A DNA stretch of 40,360 nucleotides from IMG/VR virus record IMGVR_UViG_3300009183_000014, positions 1 through 40,360 of that record; one strand, given 5' to 3'. The first letter of the stretch is position 1. The number at the start of each line of letters is the position of its first letter. The position numbers were made by a program, and so were the translations under genes. This DNA comes from a virus. The notes under the pieces are model-generated. The model was not told where the DNA came from and searched no databases. It saw nothing but the letters and a program-made list of their open reading frames with translations. Of the stretch, positions 23,328 to 30,587 are shown piece after piece.

Positions 23328-23520
23328 AGCCTTCGGGAATGGGGCGTTTTTGGGGCGGTCTCTAGGGCGGTCTAGCCCGTTTTGTGGACATCACGCCTGC
23401 TTGGAAGTGGCGTTTGCTGGAATAGAAAGGCACCTTAAGGGTGGCTGTATATCGTGGGTAGATAGGCCATAGCGGATAAAGCATTGAGAGGCTTTTAAAG
23501 CGATTCTGGAAGCATTAGGG

Positions 23521-23552
23521 CAAAAAGAAAGGCGCCTCCTTTCGGAGGCGCC
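23521..23552 (-). terminator. Intrinsic terminator of the minus-strand operon
   Basis: GGCGCCTCC (23531-23539) and GGAGGCGCC (23544-23552) form a perfect nine-pair stem with loop TTTC. Read on the minus strand, the stem is followed by TTTCTTTTTG. It lies 30 bases past the stop of the last gene in the 25268-to-23582 series. Confidence 0.85.
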
Positions 23553-23581
23553 CTTGTTCGGCGAGTGCGTTTTATTTTGGT

Positions 23582-23725
23582 TTATTGGTCTAAATGATCA
23601 GATCTAATCAGGCGAAGCCTGTTTTTCTTCGCCCATTGTCGTGCTTCTTTAGCGGATTTGAACGAGTGGCAAGCGAGAGCCTGAATGATCCAGCTTTCAC
23701 CTTTCCGGTACAGCTTGGCGTTCAT
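23582..23725 (-). CDS. Small basic protein, unknown function
   Basis: 47 residues from the ATG at 23725, whose first base overlaps the stop of the upstream micro-gene (TAATG). A GAAGGG lies before it. The peptide has S-W-I-I-Q-A-L-A-C-H-S-F-K-S-A-K-E-A-R-Q-W-A-K-K: a short strand followed by a basic helix, as seen in small phage proteins. It is the last gene before the operon terminator. Function unknown. Confidence 0.55.
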   Translation of the reverse strand: MNAKLYRKGESWIIQALACHSFKSAKEARQWAKKNRLRLIRSDHLDQ

Positions 23726-23838
23726 TAGCGTTTTCCCTTCAGGTTGCGAAGCTCGGCGCGAAGTGTGCGCCAAAAGACGCAAGCGGTCGCAAAGATGGGC
23801 CCAAAGATGATGAGGAAAAAGATGATTAGGGTTTTCAT
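23725..23838 (-). CDS. 37-residue single-span membrane protein
   Basis: ATG at 23838 and TAA at 23727-23725, translationally coupled to the next gene. A strongly hydrophobic N-terminal half (TLIIFFLIIFGPIFATACV) is followed by a basic C-terminal half rich in Arg and Lys. This is the layout of a small inner-membrane protein with the positive tail in the cytoplasm. Such proteins in early phage operons can block superinfection or alter host membrane functions, but no specific family was recognised. Confidence 0.6.
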   Translation of the reverse strand: MKTLIIFFLIIFGPIFATACVFWRTLRAELRNLKGKR

Positions 23839-23840
23839 TT

Positions 23841-24068
23841 TTAGTTTTTGGATTGAAGACAGTAGGTTCTGCCGATATCATTAAATCCCTCTGCCGCAAT
23901 CTCTAGGCCGGTGTCGGGTAGATCGGAGATATGGTATTTCCTCCAGAGCGTAAGATGAATCGTAGGGGTGCTGTCCTCAGCGGAAAACTCACAAAGAACG
24001 GCGTTTTGGATAATTTGCGAATTAGGATCGAATGTTAGGAGCGATTCGAGGATGGATTGTAGTTTCAT
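23841..24068 (-). CDS. Small protein, unknown function
   Basis: 75 residues from the Met at 24068; an upstream in-frame Met at 24125 would add 19 residues of low-complexity sequence. The sequence is mixed alpha/beta (Q-S-I-L-E-S-L-L-T-F, then L-T-L-W-R-K-Y-H-I-S-D-L-P-D-T-G-L-E-I-A-A-E-G). No cysteine cluster or membrane span was seen. It is followed two bases later by the 37-residue membrane protein. Function unknown. Confidence 0.55.
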   Translation of the reverse strand: MKLQSILESLLTFDPNSQIIQNAVLCEFSAEDSTPTIHLTLWRKYHISDLPDTGLEIAAEGFNDIGRTYCLQSKN

Positions 24069-24188
24069 TTTATGTTTTTTGGTTGGGGGTGATTGGATTA
24101 GTGTAGTGTTTGTTATTTTTTTCATTTTTCTTTTTTTGTAAGTGTCAAAAAATGCTTTCCAGTTCATTTCATCTATAATTTGTTGAGT
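24069..24188. other. AT-rich spacer in the minus-strand operon
   Basis: 120 bp very rich in T on the plus strand (A on the minus strand), with no gene or clear hairpin. It may be the leader of the next minus-strand gene. Confidence 0.3.
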
Positions 24189-24638
24189 TTAGACGCTTTC
24201 CGTTTCCGACAGCGTCACTTCGATGTCATCGATCCAGTGCTCTGCTATTTCATGCCAATCTATGGCATTCTCTGCACCCGAGAGTAAGTCGGCCTGCAGA
24301 CCATGGCCTAAAGTATCTTCTAGTTCGCGATAGCAGTCTTTAAGCTGGCTAGCTAATTCTTCAACTGCCATCATTTTGTTATCTGCGCTAATTTTTTCAA
24401 CCGGACACTCATTCCACCACAACCCGACTAGCCAAGTCTCACGATTCTTCCACCCGTTGTATCTTGTGTCTTCTAAGCGTCTTGCGTTATCTTTCGCCGC
24501 TTGTTCACTCTCGGCAATATTCACAAGTCTCTGAAGCTCACTGAGTAAGATTGGTCGAATGCTTTCGGGGAGGTTGCAAGCTAGTGCAGTGTAAGATGCT
24601 TGGATTGCTTTGTTTATGTCAATTAATGGTATATACAT
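24189..24638 (-). CDS. Conserved phage protein with N-G-W-K-N-R-E-T-W motif
   Basis: 149 residues on the minus strand. Residues about 60-75 read Y-N-G-W-K-N-R-E-T-W-L-V-G-L-W, a motif I recognise from a widespread small phage protein family (DUF7249, from memory) of unknown function. The rest is helical with many acidic residues near the end (H-W-I-D-D-I-E-V-T-L-S-E-T-E). It may bind nucleic acid or protein, but no activity is known. It is the largest gene of the minus-strand block. Confidence 0.7.
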   Translation of the reverse strand: MYIPLIDINKAIQASYTALACNLPESIRPILLSELQRLVNIAESEQAAKDNARRLEDTRYNGWKNRETWLVGLWWNECPVEKISADNKMMAVEELASQLKDCYRELEDTLGHGLQADLLSGAENAIDWHEIAEHWIDDIEVTLSETESV

Positions 24639-24687
24639 GATGTTTGTTTTTGTGTTTGGAATATTATGTTTCTATTTTAGGGTTTAA

Positions 24688-24966
24688 TCACTTACTAACA
24701 AAGGCCTTAAGGTGTTGCATGGTCAAAGTTCCAGACATGATTCCAAACTGGTCGGAGTAAATGCGGCGTAGCCATTTGCGAGCTTCTGGACATGGCAAGC
24801 CACGCCCTTGATTCACAATTTCATTAAAGCTCGGGGCGGTTGTGATGGAATTCCCTTGTGAACGGTTAAAGGCAGTGAGGTTCTTTTGTGTGATGGTGAA
24901 GCTCACTACTGCGGGTGAGCCAGTGAGTTGTGCTTCGAGATTTGATTTAAGTAGTGTGATTTTCAT
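24688..24966 (-). CDS. Small protein, unknown function
   Basis: 92 residues from the Met at 24966; a longer frame to 25050 would overlap the upstream gene by 31 bases and has a low-complexity N-terminus. The sequence begins M-K-I-T-L-L-K-S-N-L-E-A-Q-L-T-G-S-P and includes G-R-G-L-P-C-P-E-A-R-K-W-L-R-R-I-Y-S-D-Q-F-G-I-M. Predicted mixed fold. No motif of known function was seen. Confidence 0.55.
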   Translation of the reverse strand: MKITLLKSNLEAQLTGSPAVVSFTITQKNLTAFNRSQGNSITTAPSFNEIVNQGRGLPCPEARKWLRRIYSDQFGIMSGTLTMQHLKAFVSK

Positions 24967-25019
24967 GTAGACTGTGTTTATGCTTATTTGTTTTTTGTAG
25001 TTTGCTGATTTTGTTTCGC

Positions 25020-25268
25020 TTAGGCTGAGCGAAAAAGTTTTTTGTACCAAGGCAAAGCGTTGAAAGCGCGGTCTGATTCTTGGTTGCGATTGATGCGTAA
25101 GGCGTTTGCTTCCTGACGGTTGACTCTTGCAATCGCTTCGGTAGCGGATTTGATAAGCATCGCTTTCATTGGATGTCCTTCAGACCAGCTAAGTGCTTTG
25201 TCCAAAATGTCTTGGTTATAGGCGCGCTCTTCGGCGAATGTCATATTGGAGAAGTTTTTTGTTTCCAT
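25020..25268 (-). CDS. Small helical protein heading the minus-strand operon
   Basis: 82 residues, mostly helix with charged residues (A-E-E-R-A-Y-N-Q-D-I-L-D-K-A, then N-R-N-Q-E-S-D-R-A-F) and ending W-Y-K-K-L-F-R-S-A. It is the first gene of the divergently transcribed minus-strand block, 146 bp from the late operon start. A promoter-like sequence ends about 10 bases before its ATG, so the transcript would be nearly leaderless. Function unknown. Confidence 0.6.
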   Translation of the reverse strand: METKNFSNMTFAEERAYNQDILDKALSWSEGHPMKAMLIKSATEAIARVNRQEANALRINRNQESDRAFNALPWYKKLFRSA

Positions 25269-25277
25269 GCGTTCTTA

Positions 25278-25305
25278 ATAGTAGGCAGAACTGCGCAGAA
25301 GTTAA
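25278..25305 (-). promoter_or_regulatory. Possible sigma70-like promoter for the minus-strand operon
   Basis: On the minus strand TTAACT (25305-25300), a 16-base spacer and TACTAT (25283-25278) resemble -35 and -10 boxes. The expected start of transcription lies only a few bases before the ATG at 25268. Confidence 0.35.
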
Positions 25306-25414
25306 GTAAAATCTTACGCTTTTTTCGCGTACAGGGTGGAGCGGGTTGGATACGTGGGATTTACGCATGAAAGTTTTTTGGTGAAGATCGCCTGAAATAG
25401 GAGAAGATAGTCGG

Positions 25415-25813
25415 ATGTTATCTGAGGCACTAAAGCAGAACATCTTTCAACCCGGTGAACGGCCTATCGGCAGAGCCAAGGGGACGCCCAATAAGATCAC
25501 GCTTAGCGTACGCGAAGCAGTCGAACGCGCCTTTGAAAAGCTTGGGGGAGCATCGTATCTCGAACACGTTGGGCGCACGGATCCACGAACCTTTTGTGCT
25601 CTCCTTTCAAAGCTTCTACCCACTAAGTTGGCCAACGCCGACGGCTCGCCGTTGCTAGCCGCCCTAACGGAGTTGACTGATGCGCAGCTCGAGGCTCGTA
25701 CTGCTAGGGCGCTGGCTGACGCGCAGCGGTCGGGGCTGATGGCGCCATCCGGTCCCATCATCGAAATGGAGGCGCAAAGTTCGACCGTTGATAATCAACC
25801 ACTTAACCCATAA
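25415..25813 (+). CDS. Probable small terminase subunit
   Basis: 132 residues. Starts after AGGAGA at good spacing. The N-terminal G-R-A-K-G-T-P-N-K-I-T-L-S-V-R-E-A-V-E-R-A-F (about residues 19-40) matches small proteins that precede large terminase genes in many phages (DUF5681-like, from memory), and a helical P-R-T-F-C-A-L-L-S-K-L-L-P segment follows. Position as the first late gene, upstream of the large terminase, supports a DNA-recognition role in packaging. It lacks an obvious classic HTH, so the assignment is moderate. Confidence 0.6.
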   Translation: MLSEALKQNIFQPGERPIGRAKGTPNKITLSVREAVERAFEKLGGASYLEHVGRTDPRTFCALLSKLLPTKLANADGSPLLAALTELTDAQLEARTARALADAQRSGLMAPSGPIIEMEAQSSTVDNQPLNP

Positions 25814-26074
25814 CCCAATACAACAAGAGTTATATGGAGTGGCCGAACCGGATGGCATACCACAACCTGTGGTGTTAACGCGAAGCGTTAACCACAACCT
25901 GTAGTGGTCGACCCCGATCACCCCTAAGCCGCGCCGCTATAGAAGTGGAAGTCGAGGTCCCTCCACAGTCGCGCTGGGGGTGCCCCACACCCCAAGAGCC
26001 CCCATCACCCCAAAGGGGTACCCTCTCCTTTTTTCTGGACGGACCTCCGCCGGGACGGGTAGACCTACTAGCAC
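25814..26074. other. Gene-free gap in the packaging operon
   Basis: 261 bp. Besides the repeat-hairpin at 25859-25908, it has a C-rich stretch with ACCCC-AAA-GGGGT (near 26003-26020) and later a T run, too far apart for a good terminator. The frame across 25945-26190 is Pro/Arg-rich and shows no coding character. Confidence 0.5.
25859..25908. promoter_or_regulatory. Hairpin flanked by direct repeats upstream of the large terminase
   Basis: GTTAACGC (25874-25881) and GCGTTAAC (25885-25892) form a perfect stem with loop GAA. On each side lies ACCACAACCTGT plus GTG (25859-25873 and 25891-25906), each itself an ACCAC...GTGGT hairpin. It sits in the 261-bp gene-free gap between the small terminase candidate and a 57-residue gene. 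Possible packaging recognition site, operator or RNA element. Confidence 0.5.
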
Positions 26075-26248
26075 ATGAACCCAGACCCGGCATCACCCCA
26101 AGACCCACCAGAAGAAGTCACCGATATGGCGTACCTGCTTGTGACGAGCGCCGTGCGGCGCGGCATGGAGTACGAGGAATTCACCTTTGAGGTAGAGGAC
26201 GGCCCTGACGACGGCGGGGAGTACAAGGTAGTAGTGATGAAAGTATGA
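26075..26248 (+). CDS. Small acidic protein preceding the large terminase
   Basis: 57 residues from the ATG at 26075, ending with TGA that overlaps the large terminase start (ATGA). It begins with a Pro/Asp/Glu-rich stretch, then M-A-Y-L-L-V-T-S-A-V-R-R-G-M and ends E-Y-K-V-V-V-M-K-V, a small alpha/beta pattern. The tight overlap supports translation. A packaging role is inferred from position only. Confidence 0.6.
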   Translation: MNPDPASPQDPPEEVTDMAYLLVTSAVRRGMEYEEFTFEVEDGPDDGGEYKVVVMKV

Positions 26249-27693
26249 CCGATCCACTCGACGGCATAGACCAGCGACTGGAGCTGACGCTCCTGCTTGA
26301 GGAGACGTTGCGACGGAAGCGCGAGCGCAAGATCGCGTCGTACTTCCCTGACGAGGGCCCTTTAAGGCGCGAGCTGTACCCCAAGCACATTGCGTACTTT
26401 GCGGCCGGGAGAGTGTACCGCGAGCGGCTGATGATGGCAGCGAACCGTATCGGCAAGACCGAGAGTATCGGCGGCTACGAGATGGTGCTGCACATGACCG
26501 GCAGGTATCCTGAGTGGTGGGATGGCCGACGGTTTGACACGGCGATTAGCGCATGGGCGGCTGGGGACACGGGGAAGACGACGCGCGACATTTTGCAGAT
26601 GAAGTTACTGGGACCACCCGGAGAGTTTGGGACGGGGCTGATCCCCAAGGCAGACTTGATTCGGACTACAGCCAAGGCCGGGGTGGCGGAAGCAATTGAG
26701 ACCTTGAGTGTGCGGCATGTTTCTGGCGGGGAGAGCAGGCTCACCTTTAAGTCCTACGACCAACGGCGGGAAGCGTTCCAAGGCTCCGAGCAGGATGTGA
26801 TTTGGCTGGATGAAGAGCCGCCGCTAGACGTGTACACGGAGTGTCTACTTCGTACGATGACCAACAACGGCATGACGATGCTGACGTTTACGCCACTGAT
26901 GGGGATGAGCGAGACGGTTATGTCGTTCATGCCGAATGGCGACATTCGGGAGCAAGCGGCTGGCAGCAAGTACGTGGGGATGGCTACGTGGGACGATGTG
27001 CCGCATCTAACCAAGCAGCAGAAGGACGAGTTGTGGGCGTCGATCCCACCGTTCCAGCGGGATGCTCGTTCCAAGGGCGTCCCCCAGCTTGGGGCAGGGG
27101 CGATCTATCCGGTGCCGGAGAGCGAGCTTATCTGTGAGGAGTTCAACATTCCTGAGCACTGGCGGCGGTGTTATGGGATGGACGTGGGGTGGAACCGGAC
27201 GGCGGTGGTGTGGGGGGCGACAAACCCGGATTCCAACGTGACCTACCTGTACTCGGAGTACTACCGTGGGCAAGCGGAGCCGATCATCCACTGTGAAGCG
27301 ATCAAAGCCCGTGGCGAGATGCCGGGGGTAATCGATCCAGCCAGTCGCGGTCGAGCGCAGACCGACGGCCAGCAACTTCTAGGGATGTACCGTCGGCACG
27401 GTTTGGACATTGTGCCAGCTCAAAACTCGGTGGAATCTGGGCTTTACACAGTGTGGCAGGCAATGTCGGCAGGAAAGCTGCGGGTATTCCCAAGCCTGAA
27501 GAATTGGTTGAATGAGTTTCGGCTTTATCGGCGAGATGAGAAGGGCCGTGTTGTGAAAGATAACGATCATTTGATGGACGCGACACGGTATTTGATGGTA
27601 AGTGGTTTAGGTAGGGCTGCAATACCCGGCAAGTATTCCGGCAAAAAAAGCAGTATGCTTACGATGCCGATTATCAATTTCTTTAAACGATGA
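26245..27693 (+). CDS. terL: Large terminase subunit
   Basis: 482 residues. ATPase motifs: Walker A-like A-A-N-R-I-G-K-T-E (65-73) and Walker B V-I-W-L-D-E-E (185-191). The C-terminal RNase H-like nuclease has G-M-D-V-G-W (D313), G-V-I-D-P-A-S-R-G (D364) and N-D-H-L-M-D-A-T-R-Y-L (D445). These are the signatures of a P22 gp2-type headful terminase, which pumps DNA into the prohead through the portal and cuts it. Length is normal for the family. The start overlaps the 57-residue gene, and the stop overlaps the portal start by 4 bases. Confidence 0.96.
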   Translation: MTDPLDGIDQRLELTLLLEETLRRKRERKIASYFPDEGPLRRELYPKHIAYFAAGRVYRERLMMAANRIGKTESIGGYEMVLHMTGRYPEWWDGRRFDTAISAWAAGDTGKTTRDILQMKLLGPPGEFGTGLIPKADLIRTTAKAGVAEAIETLSVRHVSGGESRLTFKSYDQRREAFQGSEQDVIWLDEEPPLDVYTECLLRTMTNNGMTMLTFTPLMGMSETVMSFMPNGDIREQAAGSKYVGMATWDDVPHLTKQQKDELWASIPPFQRDARSKGVPQLGAGAIYPVPESELICEEFNIPEHWRRCYGMDVGWNRTAVVWGATNPDSNVTYLYSEYYRGQAEPIIHCEAIKARGEMPGVIDPASRGRAQTDGQQLLGMYRRHGLDIVPAQNSVESGLYTVWQAMSAGKLRVFPSLKNWLNEFRLYRRDEKGRVVKDNDHLMDATRYLMVSGLGRAAIPGKYSGKKSSMLTMPIINFFKR

Positions 27694-29705
27694 AAGACGA
27701 CCTTTACGAAGTACACCAGCAAGCCCGAATTGAGTTTGATCAAGTTCAATCTGCTTTGTATCAGGAGCGGATGAACTGCATGCAGGACCGACGTTTTTGT
27801 TCTTTGAGCGGTGCGCAGTGGGAGGGCCCGCTTGGGAATCAGTTTGAAAACAAGCCGCGATTTGAGGTGAACAAGGTGCACATGGCTGTGCAGCGAATCA
27901 TCAACGAGTACCGCAACAACCGGATCGGGGTAAACTTTGTGTCTCGTGAGGGGGAGGAAGAAGACAAGCTGGCAGAGACGTGTGCCGGTTTGTACAGAGC
28001 GGATGAGCAGTCCTCCGGGGCGGAAGAAGCTTATGACAACGCCTTTGAAGAAGCTGTGATGGGCGGTTTTGGCGCGTGGAGGCTCCGCACCGAGTACTCC
28101 AACGACGAAGACCCCGATGATGACAGGCAGCACGTCTGTATTGAGCCGATCTTTGACGCGGACACTAGCGTGTACTTTGATTTGGGCGCAAAGCGCCAGG
28201 ACAAGGCAGACGCGAAGCGTTGCTTTGTGCTCACCAGCATGACGTACGCGGCTTACAAAGAAGAGTGGAACGACGACCCTTCTACGTGGCCTAAGACCAT
28301 CACGCGCAGCCAGTTTGATTGGTATACGCCGAGCGTTGTGTACGTTTGCGAGTACTACAAGATCGAAGAAGTCACAGAGCAAGTCCGTACTTACCGCAGC
28401 ATTGACGGCAAGGAAGAGAGCCTGCGGCCAGATGAGGTTGAGATGAAAGAAGAGGAGATGTTGGCGATTGGCTGGAAAGAAGTGCGTCGCAAGAAAGTGA
28501 AGACCAAGAAGGTTCACAAGTACATCATGTCGGGGGCCAAGATCCTTGAGGACTGCGGGTACATTGCTGGGAAGTGCATCCCAATCATCCCAGTGTACGG
28601 CAAGCGTTGGTTTGTGGACAATGTCGAGCGTTGCATGGGACATGTGCGGCTTGCTAAAGACGCACAGCGTCTTAAGAACATGCAGTTGTCCAAACTCGGT
28701 GAGATTGCGGCTCTTTCCGCGATGGAGAAGCCCATCCTCCTGCCTGAACAAGTCGCCGGTCATCAGCTCATGTGGGCTGAGGACAACCTCAAGAATTACC
28801 CGTACCTGTTGATTAATCCGATTACGGATGCCAACGGCAACCCCGCCCCCGGTGGGCCTGTGGCGTACACGAAGCCTCCGTCGATCCCGCCGTCCATGGC
28901 GGCCCTGCTCCAGATCACAGAGGCCGACATGCAGGAAATTCTCGGCTCCCCTCAGCAGGGAGACAAGATGGTGAGCCATCTGAGCGGTAAGACGGTTGAG
29001 TTAATCCAGCAACGGCTTGACATGCAGACCTTTGTGTACATGTCTAACATGAGTAAGGCCATCAAGCGGTGCGGGGAAGTGTGGCTTTCTATCGCACGCG
29101 ACATCTTTGTTGAGCAGGGCCGTAAGATGAAGTCAGTGACTGGCAGCGGCAAGATGCAGCCGGTGGAACTAATGAAACCGATTGTCAACGACGAGGGCGA
29201 GATCGAGTACGAGAACGATCTGTCTGATGCGGATTACGACGTGGAGGTTCTTGTGGGACCCTCTAGCCAAACCAAGCGACAGGCTACGGTACGGGCGCTC
29301 ACGGACATGATGACGCTCACCCAAGATCCTGAGATGACCCAGGTTCTGTCTTCGATGGCGATGCTGAACATGGAAGGCGAAGGTATCAGTGACGTGCGGG
29401 ACTACTTCCGGCACAAGCTACTGAAGATGGGTGTACTCAAGCCTACTGAAGCGGAAGCCCAGCAACTCGCTCAGGAAGCCCAGAACGCCCAGCCTGACCC
29501 GCAGGCGCAATACTTGCAGGCAGCCTCTGAGCAGGCCATTGCACAGGCCGCTAAGGCACAGGCTGACAGTATTCTGTCTGTGGCCAAGGCCGAGGAGACG
29601 CGGGCGAAGACGACCGAGACACTTTCAAAAGTCAGCATGGCAGATCAAGAACGGATCTTCGCGCTGGCTGACCGGCTTACCCAGCCGGCACCCCAGATGC
29701 AATAA
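27690..29705 (+). CDS. P22-type portal protein
   Basis: 671 residues; P22 gp1 has 725. Segments typical of the P22 portal family include N-K-V-H-M-A-V-Q-R-I-I-N-E-Y-R-N-N-R (about 63-80), D-N-A-F-E-E-A-V-M-G-G-F-G-A-W-R-L-R-T-E-Y and F-D-A-D-T-S-V-Y-F-D-L-G-A-K, and a later M-Q-E-I-L-G region. The C-terminus is a long Ala/Gln-rich helix (about residues 580-660), like the P22 barrel but shorter. It forms the dodecameric DNA gate at one head vertex. No Shine-Dalgarno; translation is coupled to the terminase by the ATGA overlap. Confidence 0.95.
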   Translation: MKDDLYEVHQQARIEFDQVQSALYQERMNCMQDRRFCSLSGAQWEGPLGNQFENKPRFEVNKVHMAVQRIINEYRNNRIGVNFVSREGEEEDKLAETCAGLYRADEQSSGAEEAYDNAFEEAVMGGFGAWRLRTEYSNDEDPDDDRQHVCIEPIFDADTSVYFDLGAKRQDKADAKRCFVLTSMTYAAYKEEWNDDPSTWPKTITRSQFDWYTPSVVYVCEYYKIEEVTEQVRTYRSIDGKEESLRPDEVEMKEEEMLAIGWKEVRRKKVKTKKVHKYIMSGAKILEDCGYIAGKCIPIIPVYGKRWFVDNVERCMGHVRLAKDAQRLKNMQLSKLGEIAALSAMEKPILLPEQVAGHQLMWAEDNLKNYPYLLINPITDANGNPAPGGPVAYTKPPSIPPSMAALLQITEADMQEILGSPQQGDKMVSHLSGKTVELIQQRLDMQTFVYMSNMSKAIKRCGEVWLSIARDIFVEQGRKMKSVTGSGKMQPVELMKPIVNDEGEIEYENDLSDADYDVEVLVGPSSQTKRQATVRALTDMMTLTQDPEMTQVLSSMAMLNMEGEGISDVRDYFRHKLLKMGVLKPTEAEAQQLAQEAQNAQPDPQAQYLQAASEQAIAQAAKAQADSILSVAKAEETRAKTTETLSKVSMADQERIFALADRLTQPAPQMQ

Positions 29706-29732
29706 GACTTGCATTTGGGACACGAATCCCAC

Positions 29733-30575
29733 ATGAATACAAACGAACCGGCAGAAGATACCATAGCAACAGCGGAAACTGAAGAACTCCTAAACCAGCC
29801 AGAGGCCGCGCAAGCGGAGCCTGAGCAGCAAACGGAGGAAGCAGCGGAAGAAGTTGTGATCAGTATCAAAGGAGAATCGCCACCTCCCGAAGAGGAAGAG
29901 AAGCAAGCACCCGAATGGGTGAAGAACTTGAGGAAAAGCTACCGAGAGTTACAACGCGAGAAGCGTGAACTCGAGGAAAAGCTCAAGATGGTAATGCCGG
30001 CAGCAGAGAATAATCCTGTTGTTCTCGGTAAAAAACCAACACTTGAAGCGTGCGATTACGATTCAGACAAGTTTGAGAACGAACTTGCTGGCTGGTTCGA
30101 GCGCAAGCGTCAAGCCGATGAGGCTGAAGCCAAGCAAAGATCCAAACAGCAAGCCGAGCAGGAGACTTGGCAGAAGAAGTTGGAAGGCTACAACCAGTCT
30201 AAGACTGGGTTGAAAGTATCTGATTTCCAAGATGCCGAGGAAGCTGTACTCGAAAGTCTGAGCGTAACACAGCAAGGCATTATTCTTCAAGGCGCCCAGA
30301 ATCCCGCCGTAATGGTCTATGCCCTAGGCAAAAACCCAAAGAAGGCCAAGGAACTGGCAGAGATCACTGACCCGGTTCAGTTCGCGTTCGCAGTAGCGAA
30401 ACTCGAAACTCAACTGAGTGTGACTCGCAAACAACTCCCGCCTCCCGAAAAACGAATTGTAAGCAATAGTGGATCCGGTTCTTCCAGCGTTCAGTTGGAA
30501 CGGTTGCGTGATGAAGCCGCACGTACCGGGGATTACACTAAAGTTATGGCCTTCAAAAAGCAGTTAAAATCTTAA
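29733..30575 (+). CDS. Scaffolding protein, P22 gp8-like
   Basis: 280 residues from the ATG at 29733; P22 gp8 has 303. The N-terminal part is very acidic (Glu/Pro-rich), followed by a charged coiled coil at about residues 65-95 (R-E-L-Q-R-E-K-R-E-L-E-E-K-L). The C-terminus is basic and helical (R-L-R-D-E-A-A-R-T-G-D-Y, then F-K-K-Q-L-K-S), as in scaffolds whose basic C-terminal helix hairpin binds the coat protein. It lies between portal and coat genes, the usual place. It would guide assembly of coat protein and leave the head before packaging. Confidence 0.85.
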   Translation: MNTNEPAEDTIATAETEELLNQPEAAQAEPEQQTEEAAEEVVISIKGESPPPEEEEKQAPEWVKNLRKSYRELQREKRELEEKLKMVMPAAENNPVVLGKKPTLEACDYDSDKFENELAGWFERKRQADEAEAKQRSKQQAEQETWQKKLEGYNQSKTGLKVSDFQDAEEAVLESLSVTQQGIILQGAQNPAVMVYALGKNPKKAKELAEITDPVQFAFAVAKLETQLSVTRKQLPPPEKRIVSNSGSGSSSVQLERLRDEAARTGDYTKVMAFKKQLKS

Positions 30576-30587
30576 TCTTAATAATAT

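Larger units (their letters stand above)
23085..23520. other. Gene-free stretch with repeats
   Basis: About 436 bp between minus-strand genes. It holds the two 66-bp repeat copies and a short tandem GGGCGGTCT pair near 23352-23374. Small open frames here on both strands run through the repeats, have no ribosome binding sites and look non-coding. A promoter for the minus-strand gene at 22893-23084 should lie here but none is clear. Confidence 0.5.

Noticed and set aside
23088-23375. Open frames on both strands through the 66-bp repeats
   Set aside because: They simply translate the repeated DNA, lack ribosome binding sites and show Phe/Trp- or Lys/Arg-rich sequence without coding character.
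25945-26190. An 81-codon plus-strand frame before the large terminase
   Set aside because: Pro/Arg-rich reading that overlaps the better supported 57-residue gene in another frame.
27567-28979. A 470-codon open frame on the minus strand opposite the terminase end and portal
   Set aside because: It mirrors a clearly real portal gene; its sequence is low-complexity in Arg, Leu, Val and His with no family motif, as expected from the codon bias of the other strand.
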